Assembly: GCA_052148715.1 (NCBI GenBank)
Contig: JBKQHQ010000121.1
Location: 75,886-139,885, forward strand
DNA: 64,000 bases
Reading direction: 5' to 3'
Origin: JBKQHQ01 sp052148715
Lineage (GTDB): Bacteria; Pseudomonadota; Alphaproteobacteria; Rhizobiales; Xanthobacteraceae
Shown here: positions 16,703 through 24,841 of the stretch, one piece after another
How positions within the stretch are numbered: the stretch's first letter is position 1
Layout of the letters: each line of letters begins with the position of its first letter
Notes under the pieces: model-generated
What the model was told of the DNA's origin: nothing
The model's database searches: none
What the model saw: only the letters and a program-made list of their open reading frames with translations
Made by a program: the position numbers and the translations under genes

Positions 16703-18451
16703 ATGAGCCAGGCGATCCCGAAGACCGCACCGTTTCCCGAAGAGCATATCGAGCTGCTCAATCGGGTCGTGGGGACGGCGACGCCGGTTCAGCGGGCGTG
16801 GCTCGCGGGATTTTTGGCCGGGCTCGACGCCGCGGCCGGCGCGGCGCCGCAGATCTCGGCGCCGCCTCAGCCGGCCGAGCCGCTGACCATCGTTTACGCG
16901 ACCGAATCCGGGAATTGCGAGCGCCTCGCCGGCGATGTGGCGAAGGCGGCCCGCAAGATGGGCCTCAAGCCGACGCTGATCGACATGGCCGAGCTCGAGA
17001 TGGCGACGCTCGCGAGTGCCAAGCGGCTCGTCGTCATCGCGGCGACTTGGGGAGAAGGCGAGCCGCCGGCGCGCGCCGCGCGCGCCTATGCCGCGCTGAT
17101 GGGCCCGGACGCGCCGCGTCTTGACGGCATCGAATACGGCGTGCTGGCGCTCGGCGACACCGCCTATGCGGAGTTCTGCGCCATCGGCAAGGCGCTCGAT
17201 GAGCGTTTGGCCGCGCTCGGCGGCAAGCGCGTCGTCGACCGCGTCGATTGCGATCTCGACTTTGCGGAGCCGGCAACCCTTTGGACCGCAAACGCGCTCA
17301 AGACGCTGGCGCCGGCGGCTGAAGCGAGCCGGGGCACGGTGATCGCCGTCGATTTCGGCACCAAGCAAGCAGCTGCGGTTGAGGTTGGGCCGGTCGAGGC
17401 GGAGGTGACCGAGCACATCAATCTGAACTCGTCGCGCTCGGCCAAGGAGACGATCCACATCGAGCTCGCCTTCAATGGCTCCGCCCCGCCTTATAAGCCC
17501 GGCGACTCGCTCGATCTCTACCCTGAGAACGATCCGCATCTCGTCGACGAGGTGCTCGAGCTCACAGGACTTTCCGCCGACGATGCGATGCGCACCGATC
17601 TGCTGCGCACGCGCGACATCACGACCTTGTCGGTGAAGACGATCGAGAACTTTGTCGCGGCAACCGGGCAGCGCGAGGTGAAGGCTTTGCTCGAGGCGGG
17701 TGACGCGCGCGGCTGGATCGCAGGGCGACAGCTCGTCGACCTGCTCGATGCGTTTCCGGCAACGCTTCCGGCGGAGCAACTGCGCGCGATCACGCGCCCG
17801 CTCGCGCCCCGCGCCTATTCGATCGCGTCGTCGCGCCGCGAGGTCGGCGAGGAGGCGCATTTGCTCGTTGCGGCCGTGCGTTACGCCAGCCATGGACGCG
17901 CCCGCACCGGGGTCGCCTCGGGCCATGTCGCCGACCGCCTGCAGAAGGGCGGCCGTGTGCGTGTGAAGCTGCGGCCCAACAAGCACTTCGCGCTGCCGGC
18001 GCCGGACAAGGACATCATCATGGTGGGCCCCGGCACCGGGATTGCACCGTTCCGCGCCTTCGTGCAGGAGCGCCGCGCCATCGGCGCCAATGGCCGCTCG
18101 TGGCTGTTCTTCGGCGACCGGCAATTCACCCACGACTTCCTCTATCAGCTCGAATGGCAGGATGCCGTGCGAGACGGCGTCTTGAGCCGGATGGATGTCG
18201 CCTTCTCGCGTGACACGCCGCGCAAGGTCTATGTCCAGCACCGCCTGTTGGAGCGAAGCCGCGATCTCGTCGAGTGGCTCGACAACGGCGCCTATTTCTA
18301 TGTCTGCGGCGATGCCAAGGCGATGGCCAAGGATGTACGCAGGGCCGTGGTGCAAGCCTATGCCGACGTGAAGGCCCTGTCGGGCGCGGCCGCTGAGGCC
18401 GAGGTCGAGGCGCTCGAGCGCGGGCAACGCTATTTGCAGGACGTCTACTAG
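16703..18451 (+). CDS. cysJ: NADPH-sulfite reductase flavoprotein (alpha subunit)
   Basis: A 582-residue diflavin reductase that passes electrons from NADPH through FAD and FMN to the siroheme subunit. In order: an N-terminal helix (PVQRAWLAGFLAGL, residues 28-41), a flavodoxin-like FMN domain (IVYATESGNCERLA, ATWGEGEPP, ALGDTAYAEFC), a connecting domain, the FAD motif RAYSIASS, and the NADPH domain (GPGTGIAPFRAFVQERR, FFGDRQ, YVCGDAKAMAKDV) ending in the usual aromatic (YLQDVY). The length fits CysJ (about 600). The hemoprotein gene follows after a palindromic intergenic repeat. Confidence 0.92.
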   Translation: MSQAIPKTAPFPEEHIELLNRVVGTATPVQRAWLAGFLAGLDAAAGAAPQISAPPQPAEPLTIVYATESGNCERLAGDVAKAARKMGLKPTLIDMAELEMATLASAKRLVVIAATWGEGEPPARAARAYAALMGPDAPRLDGIEYGVLALGDTAYAEFCAIGKALDERLAALGGKRVVDRVDCDLDFAEPATLWTANALKTLAPAAEASRGTVIAVDFGTKQAAAVEVGPVEAEVTEHINLNSSRSAKETIHIELAFNGSAPPYKPGDSLDLYPENDPHLVDEVLELTGLSADDAMRTDLLRTRDITTLSVKTIENFVAATGQREVKALLEAGDARGWIAGRQLVDLLDAFPATLPAEQLRAITRPLAPRAYSIASSRREVGEEAHLLVAAVRYASHGRARTGVASGHVADRLQKGGRVRVKLRPNKHFALPAPDKDIIMVGPGTGIAPFRAFVQERRAIGANGRSWLFFGDRQFTHDFLYQLEWQDAVRDGVLSRMDVAFSRDTPRKVYVQHRLLERSRDLVEWLDNGAYFYVCGDAKAMAKDVRRAVVQAYADVKALSGAAAEAEVEALERGQRYLQDVY

Positions 18452-18489
18452 AGCGCTTCCCGATTGCTTTGTATCGGGAAGCGCTCTAG
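18448..18489. repeat. Perfect 17-bp inverted repeat at the end of cysJ (GAGCGC palindrome)
   Basis: The left arm CTAGAGCGCTTCCCGAT (18448-18464) and the right arm ATCGGGAAGCGCTCTAG (18473-18489) pair perfectly around the 8-base loop TGCTTTGT. It begins inside the cysJ stop codon. Without a T-tract it is not a classical terminator. Palindromes of this type (AGAGCGC...) are scattered between genes in Bradyrhizobium-like genomes. In RNA it would protect the upstream message end or attenuate the cysJ-cysI transcript. Confidence 0.8.
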
Positions 18490-18499
18490 ACGCCTGTGT

Positions 18500-18553
18500 T
18501 TGGTCGCATTTCCTGCGGAAAATCAGTGTCCACTTTTCCGGGAAATGCTCTGA
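18500..18553. repeat. Rhizobiales intergenic palindromic element (GAGCATTTCCCGGAAAAG type)
   Basis: Immediately after the perfect hairpin lies a second imperfect palindrome: GCATTTCCTGCGGAAAA, the spacer TCAGTGTCCAC, then TTTTCCGGGAAATGC, ending GCTCTGA. Reading on the minus strand it starts TCAGAGCATTTCCCGGAAAAG, a sequence I recognise as a dispersed intergenic element of alphaproteobacteria. Together with the previous hairpin it fills the cysJ-cysI gap. It is probably not transcribed separately. Confidence 0.7.
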
Positions 18554-18570
18554 GACGTTAGCTAAGCCGC

Positions 18571-20289
18571 ATGGCCAAGGACCCTTCCCGCAACGAGCGG
18601 ATCAAGGAAGCGAGCGCGTATCTGCGCGGGACGCTCGCCGAAGGTCTGCGCGAGGAGATCACCGGCGCGATCGTCGAGGACGATCAGCAGCTGGTGAAGT
18701 TCCACGGCATGTATCTGCAGGACGACCGCGACTTGCGCGCCGAGCGCATGCGCAAGAAGATGGAGAAGGCCTTCGCCTTCATGATCCGCGTGCGCATTCC
18801 CGGCGGCGTGCTCACACCGGCACAGTGGCTGATCCTCGACCGCATCGGCCGTGATTATGCCAACGGCAGCATGCGGATCACCACGCGGCAGACCATCCAA
18901 TTGCACGGTGTCATCAAGTCGAACCTGAAAGCGGCGATGCACGATATCGACGCCGCCCTGCTGACGACCATCGCGGCGTGCGGCGACGTGAACCGCAACG
19001 TCATGTGCAACCCGAACCCCTACCAATCACGGGCACACGCGGCGGCGCTCGATATGGCGCGCGCGATCTCCGATCACTTGCTGCCGCGCACGCCCGCCTA
19101 CCGCGAGATCTGGCTCGACGGCGAGAAGGTCGCCGGCGGCGAGCCGGAGGAGGTCGTCGAGCCGATCTACGGCAGAACCTATCTGCCGCGAAAGTTCAAG
19201 ATCGTCGTCGCGATGCCGCCCTCGAACGATGTCGATGTTTTCGCCCATGACCTCGGCTTCATCGCCATTCTCGATCAGCGCGCCGACATTGTCGGCTACA
19301 ATGTTACCGTCGGCGGCGGCATGGGCATGACCCACGGCGAGCCGGAGACCTATCCGCGCGCCGCCGACGTCATGGGTTTCTGTCTGCCGCAAGACGCCGT
19401 CGCGGTTGCGGAGGCGGTCGTCACGGTGCAGCGGGATTGGGGCGATCGGTCGGACCGCAAGCATGCGCGACTGAAGTACACCATCGATGACCACGGTCTG
19501 GCGGCCTTCCGAAGCGAGGTCGAGCGCCGCGCCGGCAAGCCGCTCGAGGCGGCACGCGCCTTTGCCTTCACGTCGACGGGCGACCGTTATGGCTGGACCG
19601 AAGGCGTCGCCGGCAGGGCGCATCTGACCCTGTTCGTGGAGAATGGACGCCTGCGCGACATTGCCAACGGGCCGCAATCACTGACCGGCCTGCGCCGCAT
19701 CGCCGAAATGCATGAGGGCGATTTTCGCCTCACGGCCAACCAAAATGTAATCGTCGCCAACGTCGCCGAGCGACAACGCAAGGCGATCGAGGACCTCGTC
19801 GCGGAGCACGGTCTCACCGCGCACGCATCGGCGCTACGCCGCAATGCCATGGCCTGTGTGGCGTTGCCGACGTGCGGCTTGGCGCTCGCCGAGAGCGAGC
19901 GCTACCTGCCGAGCCTCGTCACCGAGCTTGAGCGGCGGCTTGCCGCACACGGGCTCGCCGAGGATGAGATCGTCATCCGCATGACCGGATGCCCGAACGG
20001 GTGTGCGCGCCCCTACCTCGCCGAGATCGGCTTGGTCGGCAAGGGACCCGGCCGCTACAACCTCTATCTCGGCGCCGCGTTCGAAGGCACCCGACTGTCC
20101 AAGTTGTACGCCGAGGATCTGGAGCACGAGGCGATCATCGCCGCGCTCGATCCGCTGTTCGCCGCCTACGCGGCCGAGCGCCGGCCGGCCGAGCATTTCG
20201 GCGACTTCGTCATCCGCGCGGGCTTCGTGGCGAAAACCAGTGCGGGCCGTGAATTCCACGCCGATGTGGGGGCGCGGCGGGGGCGATGA
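18571..20289 (+). CDS. cysI: Sulfite reductase hemoprotein (beta subunit)
   Basis: A 572-residue siroheme/4Fe-4S enzyme that reduces sulfite to sulfide for cysteine synthesis. The cluster ligands are Cys429, Cys435, Cys474 and Cys478 (CVALPTCGLALAESER and MTGCPNGCARPYLAEIG), the exact C-x5-C-x(n)-C-x3-C pattern. Siroheme-contact regions (MRITTRQTIQLHGV, CGDVNRNVMCNP, LTANQNVIVANV) are present. The length matches Escherichia coli CysI (570). It pairs with cysJ upstream. The 118-base gap between them holds palindromic repeats, so expression of the two may be uneven. Confidence 0.93.
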   Translation: MAKDPSRNERIKEASAYLRGTLAEGLREEITGAIVEDDQQLVKFHGMYLQDDRDLRAERMRKKMEKAFAFMIRVRIPGGVLTPAQWLILDRIGRDYANGSMRITTRQTIQLHGVIKSNLKAAMHDIDAALLTTIAACGDVNRNVMCNPNPYQSRAHAAALDMARAISDHLLPRTPAYREIWLDGEKVAGGEPEEVVEPIYGRTYLPRKFKIVVAMPPSNDVDVFAHDLGFIAILDQRADIVGYNVTVGGGMGMTHGEPETYPRAADVMGFCLPQDAVAVAEAVVTVQRDWGDRSDRKHARLKYTIDDHGLAAFRSEVERRAGKPLEAARAFAFTSTGDRYGWTEGVAGRAHLTLFVENGRLRDIANGPQSLTGLRRIAEMHEGDFRLTANQNVIVANVAERQRKAIEDLVAEHGLTAHASALRRNAMACVALPTCGLALAESERYLPSLVTELERRLAAHGLAEDEIVIRMTGCPNGCARPYLAEIGLVGKGPGRYNLYLGAAFEGTRLSKLYAEDLEHEAIIAALDPLFAAYAAERRPAEHFGDFVIRAGFVAKTSAGREFHADVGARRGR

Positions 20290-20413
20290 TAGGAATTTTC
20301 GCCTAATGCCCGATCTTTAATCACCTGCACCATTCTTGATCGGCCGCTTCATTATTTCGGCAGCCCGGTTCAAGCCAAGCAAAAATAACATTGCGAAAAC
20401 AAAGCGGTGACTT

Positions 20414-20429
20414 TGGCACGCTCCTTGCT
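20414..20429 (+). promoter_or_regulatory. Sigma-54 (RpoN) promoter of the nitrite-assimilation operon
   Basis: TGGCACG (20414-20420), CTCC, then TTGCT (20425-20429) matches the -24/-12 consensus TGGCAC-N5-TTGC exactly, with the invariant GG and GC at the right spacing. It lies 86 bases upstream of the channel gene ATG, giving a start point near 20440. Sigma-54 promoters need an activator; NtrC is the natural candidate for nitrogen assimilation. A TGCACC half-site (20326-20331), as in NtrC sites, lies about 88 bases upstream, but the second half is poor. Confidence 0.82.
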
Positions 20430-20440
20430 CAACACCCTTT

Positions 20441-20458
20441 GAGGGCGATGGCGCCCTC
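20441..20458 (+). promoter_or_regulatory. Hairpin at the 5' end of the nitrite operon leader
   Basis: GAGGGCG (20441-20447), the loop ATGG, and CGCCCTC (20452-20458) form a perfect 7-bp stem right at the predicted transcription start of the sigma-54 promoter. The remaining leader (20459-20515) has further GC-rich stretches and a GGGGAG ribosome binding site just before ATG 20516. Leader hairpins with six-base loops are targets of NasT-type ANTAR antiterminators in alphaproteobacterial nitrate operons. This one could be read as a six-base loop (GATGGC), but it lacks the expected A at loop position 1, so that link is weak. Confidence 0.4.
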
Positions 20459-20515
20459 GGCACAGGAGGCAACGGCGCCCCAACCAACATCTGGCCAACC
20501 GCCGGGGAGCCGACC

Positions 20516-21352
20516 ATGGATTATGTGAAGCCTACCGAAGTTGCCGTTGCGATGGCGGAGACCGCACGTCGCAAGCTTGGCTTACCACCGCTTGACCTGC
20601 TGATCCGAGGGGCGCTCGCCGGCGGCATTCTAGCGTCCGCGACGAGCCTGGCCTTCTCGGGAGCCCTGTCGACCGGTCAGCCGCTTGTGGGCGCGCTGAT
20701 TTTTCCTGTCGGCTTGACCATCATCGTGGTTCTCGGCCTCGATCTTGTCACCGGCAGCGTCGGCTTGCTGCCGCTCGCTTTGTTCGACCGCGAGACCCGC
20801 GGCTCCACGGTCGTGGGCAATTGGGCGTGGGTTTTCCTCGGAAATCTCATCGGCAGCGTCGTTTACGGCGCACTTCTCGTGATCGCGCTCACCGATCTGG
20901 GCCATGTCGAACCCACGGGCGTCGCCGCCCGCATCGTGGCGGTCGCCGAGGCGAAGACGATCGGCTATGCGACCTACGGCGTGGCCGGCATGGTGACGGT
21001 GTTCGTAAAGGCCGTGCTGTGCAACTGGCTGGTCTGCCTCGCCATCGTGATGGCGATGACCACGAGTTCGACCGTCGGCAAGATCGCGGCGGCGTGGCTC
21101 CCCGTCTTCATCTTCTTCGCCCAGGGTTTCGAGCATTCCGTGGTCAATATGTTCATCATTCCGACCGGGATGATGCTTGGTGCCAAGGTCACGGTGTTCG
21201 ATTGGCTGTTCTGGAATCAGATCCCGGTCACCCTCGGCAATCTTGTCGGCGGCTTCGTGTTCACTGGGCTTGCGATCTACGTCACCCATAGACCGCGAGA
21301 AGGCTCGAAGCTCGCGCCGTTGACGGAGCCGAGCCGGGTCGCCGCCGAGTGA
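20516..21352 (+). CDS. Formate/nitrite transporter family channel, probably nitrite
   Basis: A 278-residue inner-membrane pentameric channel of the FNT family with six helices. Recognisable segments are FPVGLTIIVVLGLDLVTGSV (first re-entrant loop), VKAVLCNWLVCLAIVMA and FFAQGFEHSVVNMFIIP (second loop with the central His). It is the first gene after a sigma-54 promoter and is followed by nirA, so the most likely cargo is nitrite, as for NirC. FocA (formate) and HSC (hydrosulfide) are close relatives; with sulfite reductase next door, hydrosulfide cannot be fully excluded. Confidence 0.87.
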   Translation: MDYVKPTEVAVAMAETARRKLGLPPLDLLIRGALAGGILASATSLAFSGALSTGQPLVGALIFPVGLTIIVVLGLDLVTGSVGLLPLALFDRETRGSTVVGNWAWVFLGNLIGSVVYGALLVIALTDLGHVEPTGVAARIVAVAEAKTIGYATYGVAGMVTVFVKAVLCNWLVCLAIVMAMTTSSTVGKIAAAWLPVFIFFAQGFEHSVVNMFIIPTGMMLGAKVTVFDWLFWNQIPVTLGNLVGGFVFTGLAIYVTHRPREGSKLAPLTEPSRVAAE

Positions 21353-21400
21353 GCGGCAAGGCCACGATTGGGACAGTTGCAAAAAGCGGTTGAGGGACCG

Positions 21401-23179
21401 ATGTCCGGCGATTTCGATCCCGAGCAGAAGCGCTACCTTGAAGGCTTCGTGTCCGGCCTGTCGATCGCGCGCGCCGCGCGCAGTGCCGCCGGCACCGGCG
21501 GCGCCGCAGGAAGCCCCGCGCCGGCGCAGCCGACAGGCCCCGATGCGCCACATCTGAAAGCCCAGGATCGGGTGCTGCAAACAGGTGGCAAGCTGTCCGA
21601 TCAGGAGAAATTCAAGCGCGAGCTGCATCCATTCGACGGCTATGGACGGCTGAAGGAGCAAGCCGCACGCAACGAGCCACCGAAGCCTGCGGACAATTTC
21701 CGCTGGCGCTTTTTTGGTTTGTTCTACGCGGCGCCGACGCAGAGCTCCTATATGTGCCGGCTGCGCATTCCGAACGGAATCCTCAAGCACGGCCAGCTCG
21801 CCGGCCTTGCCGGACTGGCGGAACGGTACGGCGGCGGCTATGCCCATGTCACCACGCGCGCCAATCTACAGATCCGCGAGATCGAGCCGACGGACGCGGT
21901 CGCCATGGTCGAGGCGATCCAGGATCTCGGGCTGTGCTCGCGCGGCTCCGGCGCCGATAACATCCGCAACGTCACCGGCACCCCGACCGCCGGCATCGAC
22001 CCGCAGGAGCTGATCGACACGCGAGCCTATGCACGCGAATGGCATTTCCACATTCTCAATGACCGCTCGCTGTACGGCCTGCCGCGCAAGTTCAACGTCG
22101 GCTTCGACGGCGGCGGCGTCGTGCCGGTGCTGGAAAAGACGAACGATATTGCCTTCCAGGCCGTCGAAGTCCGCGAGGGATTCGGGGTCGAGCCCGGCAT
22201 CTGGTTCCGGCTCGGCTTGGGCGGCATCACCGGGCACAAGGATTTTGCCCGCGAGACCGGCGTCATCGTCAGGCCAGCGGATGCGACGCGCGTAGCCGAC
22301 GCCGTGGTGCGCGTGTACATCGATCATGGCGACCGAACCGACCGCACCAAGGCGCGTCTCAAATATGTGCTCGATCGGCTCGGGCTCGATCCGTTCCTGA
22401 ATCTGATGGAAGAAAAGCTCGGCAGCAGGCTCGTTCGCGTACCGGCCGCCGCCCTGGCGCCGCGACCGGCCACCGACCGCACCGCGCATGTCGGCATCCA
22501 CAAGCAAAAACAGCACGGCCTGCATTGGATCGGGGTGGTGCTGCCGGTCGGCCGGTTGACCGTCGAGCAGATGCGTCGGCTCGCGGTGATCGCGCGCGAC
22601 ACCGGTGACGGCGACATCCGGCTCACGGTCTGGCAAAATTTGCTGATCTCCGGCGTGGCGACAAGCAGTCTCAACGAAGCGGTCGCCGCCATCGAGGGAT
22701 TGGGGCTGTCGACCCGCGCGAGCTCGATCCGCGCCGGCCTCGTCGCCTGCACCGGCAATGTCGGTTGCAAGTTCGCGGCTTCCGATACCAAGCGGCACGC
22801 CGAGCAAATCGCCCGCTGGTGCGAAGGGCGGGTCGAGCTTGACACCCCGGTGAACATCCATCTCACCGGCTGTCATCACTCCTGCGCCCAGCACTACATC
22901 GGCGATATCGGCCTCCTCGCCGCCAAGATCGACACCGCCGAGAGCGAGCCTGCGGTCGAGGGCTATCACATCCTGGCGGGCGGAGGATTTGGTGCCGATG
23001 CTGCGCTCGGCCGCGAGATCTATCGCGACGTGAAAGCGCAAGATGCGCCCGCCACCATCGAGCGGATGCTCAAGGCCTATCTGACGCATCGCGCCTCGGC
23101 CGATGAAAGCTTCCAGGCCTTCACGCGGCGCCATGAGGTCGAGGATCTCAAGCGCCTGTTTGCGGAGGAAATCGAATGA
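21401..23179 (+). CDS. nirA: Ferredoxin-type assimilatory nitrite reductase
   Basis: A 592-residue siroheme/4Fe-4S enzyme reducing nitrite to ammonium. The cluster ligands are Cys450, Cys456, Cys491 and Cys495 (CTGNVGCKFAAS and LTGCHHSCAQHYIGDIG). The HSC and NVGC contexts are typical of nitrite rather than sulfite reductases. The ATG at 21401 is chosen over TTG 21368 because GAGGG precedes it. Unusually, residues 7-20 (PEQKRYLEGFVSGL) match the N-terminal helix of CysJ and of the next gene product, followed by an Ala/Gly/Pro linker to about residue 50. It overlaps the next gene by ATGA, so the two products are co-translated. Confidence 0.92.
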   Translation: MSGDFDPEQKRYLEGFVSGLSIARAARSAAGTGGAAGSPAPAQPTGPDAPHLKAQDRVLQTGGKLSDQEKFKRELHPFDGYGRLKEQAARNEPPKPADNFRWRFFGLFYAAPTQSSYMCRLRIPNGILKHGQLAGLAGLAERYGGGYAHVTTRANLQIREIEPTDAVAMVEAIQDLGLCSRGSGADNIRNVTGTPTAGIDPQELIDTRAYAREWHFHILNDRSLYGLPRKFNVGFDGGGVVPVLEKTNDIAFQAVEVREGFGVEPGIWFRLGLGGITGHKDFARETGVIVRPADATRVADAVVRVYIDHGDRTDRTKARLKYVLDRLGLDPFLNLMEEKLGSRLVRVPAAALAPRPATDRTAHVGIHKQKQHGLHWIGVVLPVGRLTVEQMRRLAVIARDTGDGDIRLTVWQNLLISGVATSSLNEAVAAIEGLGLSTRASSIRAGLVACTGNVGCKFAASDTKRHAEQIARWCEGRVELDTPVNIHLTGCHHSCAQHYIGDIGLLAAKIDTAESEPAVEGYHILAGGGFGADAALGREIYRDVKAQDAPATIERMLKAYLTHRASADESFQAFTRRHEVEDLKRLFAEEIE

Positions 23180-24834
23180 GCTCGCCGGTCCGGATCGCAT
23201 CCCTGCTACCGGAAACCGCACCGTTCACGCCGGAGCAGCGCATCTGGCTGGACGGGCTGTTTGCCGGCCTGCTCGCGCTCGACGGCAGCATCACGCCGCT
23301 GTCCGCGGAGGACGCTGCGGCATTGCTGTCCGGCCTGCCGAGCAGCGGCTCCGCGCCGGCGCCCGCTGAACCGGAGGACGACGACGCTCCGTGGCACGAC
23401 CCGGCCTTGCCGCTCGCCGAGCGCATGAAGCTTGCCGACGGCCGCCCCCTGCCCCGGCGCCTGATGGCCGCGATGGCGCAGCAGGATTGCGGCCAGTGCG
23501 GATACAACTGCGCGGATTATTCCAAGGCTCTGTTCCTAAAAAAGGAAGAGCGGCTGAACCTGTGCGTGCCGGGCGGCAAGGAAACCGCCCGCATGCTCAA
23601 GGCGCTGTACGCAGAAATCGGCACCGCCGCTCCGCCCGCCCCGCCAGCAGTGGTTGTCCGCGCCCCGATTGAGACCACGGAGGCCGTGGCCGCGCCGGCG
23701 GCCGAGGCCGTGCGCGAAGCCAAAGGTTGCTCGCGCGATCATCCGGTCGAGGCGACCTTTCTGTCGCGCACGCGCCTCAACAAGGAGAGCTCGGAGAAGG
23801 AGACCTACCACGTCGAGTTCGACCTCGGCGGCAGCGGGCTCGACTATGCCGTCGGTGATTCGTTCGGCATTTTTCCGCGCAATGATCCAGACCTCGTCGG
23901 CGCGGTCATCAAGACGCTCGACGCCCCCGCCGATTTTCCCATCGGCGGTCGTGCGTTCCGTGACGTGCTCACTGACGGCGTCTCGCTCGGCCCTGCACCG
24001 GACATGCTGTTTCAGCTCTTCTCTTACATCACCGGAGGTGAGCGGCGGCAAAAGGCCAAGGCGCTGTCCGCCGGCAGCGATCCGGACGGAGATGCGGCAA
24101 CGATCGACGTGCTTGCGGCGATCGAAAAGTTTCCCGGCATCCGGCCCGATCCGGAGGCCTTCATCGAGTCGCTTGATCCGATCCAACCGCGCCTCTATTC
24201 CATCTCCTCCTCACCCAAGGCGAGCAACGGGCGCCTGTCACTCACCGTCGATGCGGTGCGCTACGCGGTCGGTAAGCGAACAAGGCTTGGTATCGCCTCA
24301 ACCTATCTGGCCGACCGGATCGCGCCCGGAGATCGGCTCCGGTGTTATGTCCAGAAGGCGCACGCGTTCGGCTTGCCGGCCGATCCGTCGGTGCCCATCA
24401 TCATGATTGGACCGGGCACCGGCATTGCGCCGTTTCGCGCCTTCCTGCAAGAACGCAAGGCGACAAGCGCGCCGGGCCGCAACTGGCTGTTCTTCGGGCA
24501 TCAGCGCAGTGCCTGCGATTTCTTCTATAAGGATGAGATGCTGGGTATGCGGGCGTCTCGCCTGCTCACGCGCTTGACGCTTGCATGGTCGCGCGACGGC
24601 GACCAAAAGATCTACGTGCAAGATCGGATGCGCGAAGTGGGCCGCGATCTTTGGGGCTGGATTGACGCGGGTGCCCATGTTTATGTGTGCGGCGATGCGC
24701 AAAGAATGGCGAAAGACGTGGAGCGGGCTTTGGTCGACGTGGTTGCGGCACATGGCGCGCGTCCGATCGATCAGGCGATTGCCCTAGTCGCCGGCCTGAA
24801 GAAAAGCGGCCGTTACCAGACGGACGTCTATTGA
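23176..24834 (+). CDS. 4Fe-4S/FAD/NADPH reductase: CysJ-like protein with an iron-sulfur domain replacing flavodoxin
   Basis: A 552-residue reductase. Order: the N-terminal docking-like helix (PEQRIWLDGLFAGL, residues 19-32); an iron-sulfur domain with Cys105, Cys108, Cys112 and Cys130 (DCGQCGYNC ... LNLC); a linker; then the FAD-binding domain (RLYSISSSPKAS) and NADPH domain (GPGTGIAPFRAFLQERK, FFGHQRSACDF, YVCGDAQRMAKDV) ending YQTDVY. There is no FMN flavodoxin domain. It overlaps nirA by 4 bases, so it is probably the dedicated electron donor, NADPH to FAD to 4Fe-4S to NirA, bypassing ferredoxin. It is often annotated simply as a sulfite reductase alpha subunit. Confidence 0.88.
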   Translation: MSSPVRIASLLPETAPFTPEQRIWLDGLFAGLLALDGSITPLSAEDAAALLSGLPSSGSAPAPAEPEDDDAPWHDPALPLAERMKLADGRPLPRRLMAAMAQQDCGQCGYNCADYSKALFLKKEERLNLCVPGGKETARMLKALYAEIGTAAPPAPPAVVVRAPIETTEAVAAPAAEAVREAKGCSRDHPVEATFLSRTRLNKESSEKETYHVEFDLGGSGLDYAVGDSFGIFPRNDPDLVGAVIKTLDAPADFPIGGRAFRDVLTDGVSLGPAPDMLFQLFSYITGGERRQKAKALSAGSDPDGDAATIDVLAAIEKFPGIRPDPEAFIESLDPIQPRLYSISSSPKASNGRLSLTVDAVRYAVGKRTRLGIASTYLADRIAPGDRLRCYVQKAHAFGLPADPSVPIIMIGPGTGIAPFRAFLQERKATSAPGRNWLFFGHQRSACDFFYKDEMLGMRASRLLTRLTLAWSRDGDQKIYVQDRMREVGRDLWGWIDAGAHVYVCGDAQRMAKDVERALVDVVAAHGARPIDQAIALVAGLKKSGRYQTDVY

Positions 24835-24841
24835 GCACACG

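Noticed and set aside
16682..18427. A 581-codon open frame on the minus strand across cysJ
   Set aside because: It is antisense to a clear cysJ, is Arg/Gly/His-rich, has no family features or ribosome binding site, and arises from the GC-rich third codon positions of the real gene.
20441..20515. A NasT/ANTAR-type two-hairpin leader before the nitrite channel gene
   Set aside because: Only one clear hairpin is present, and its loop lacks the expected A at position 1; kept as a plain leader hairpin.
20630..23221. Long minus-strand frames across the FNT channel and nirA
   Set aside because: Both are shadows of convincing plus-strand genes and show no protein family pattern.
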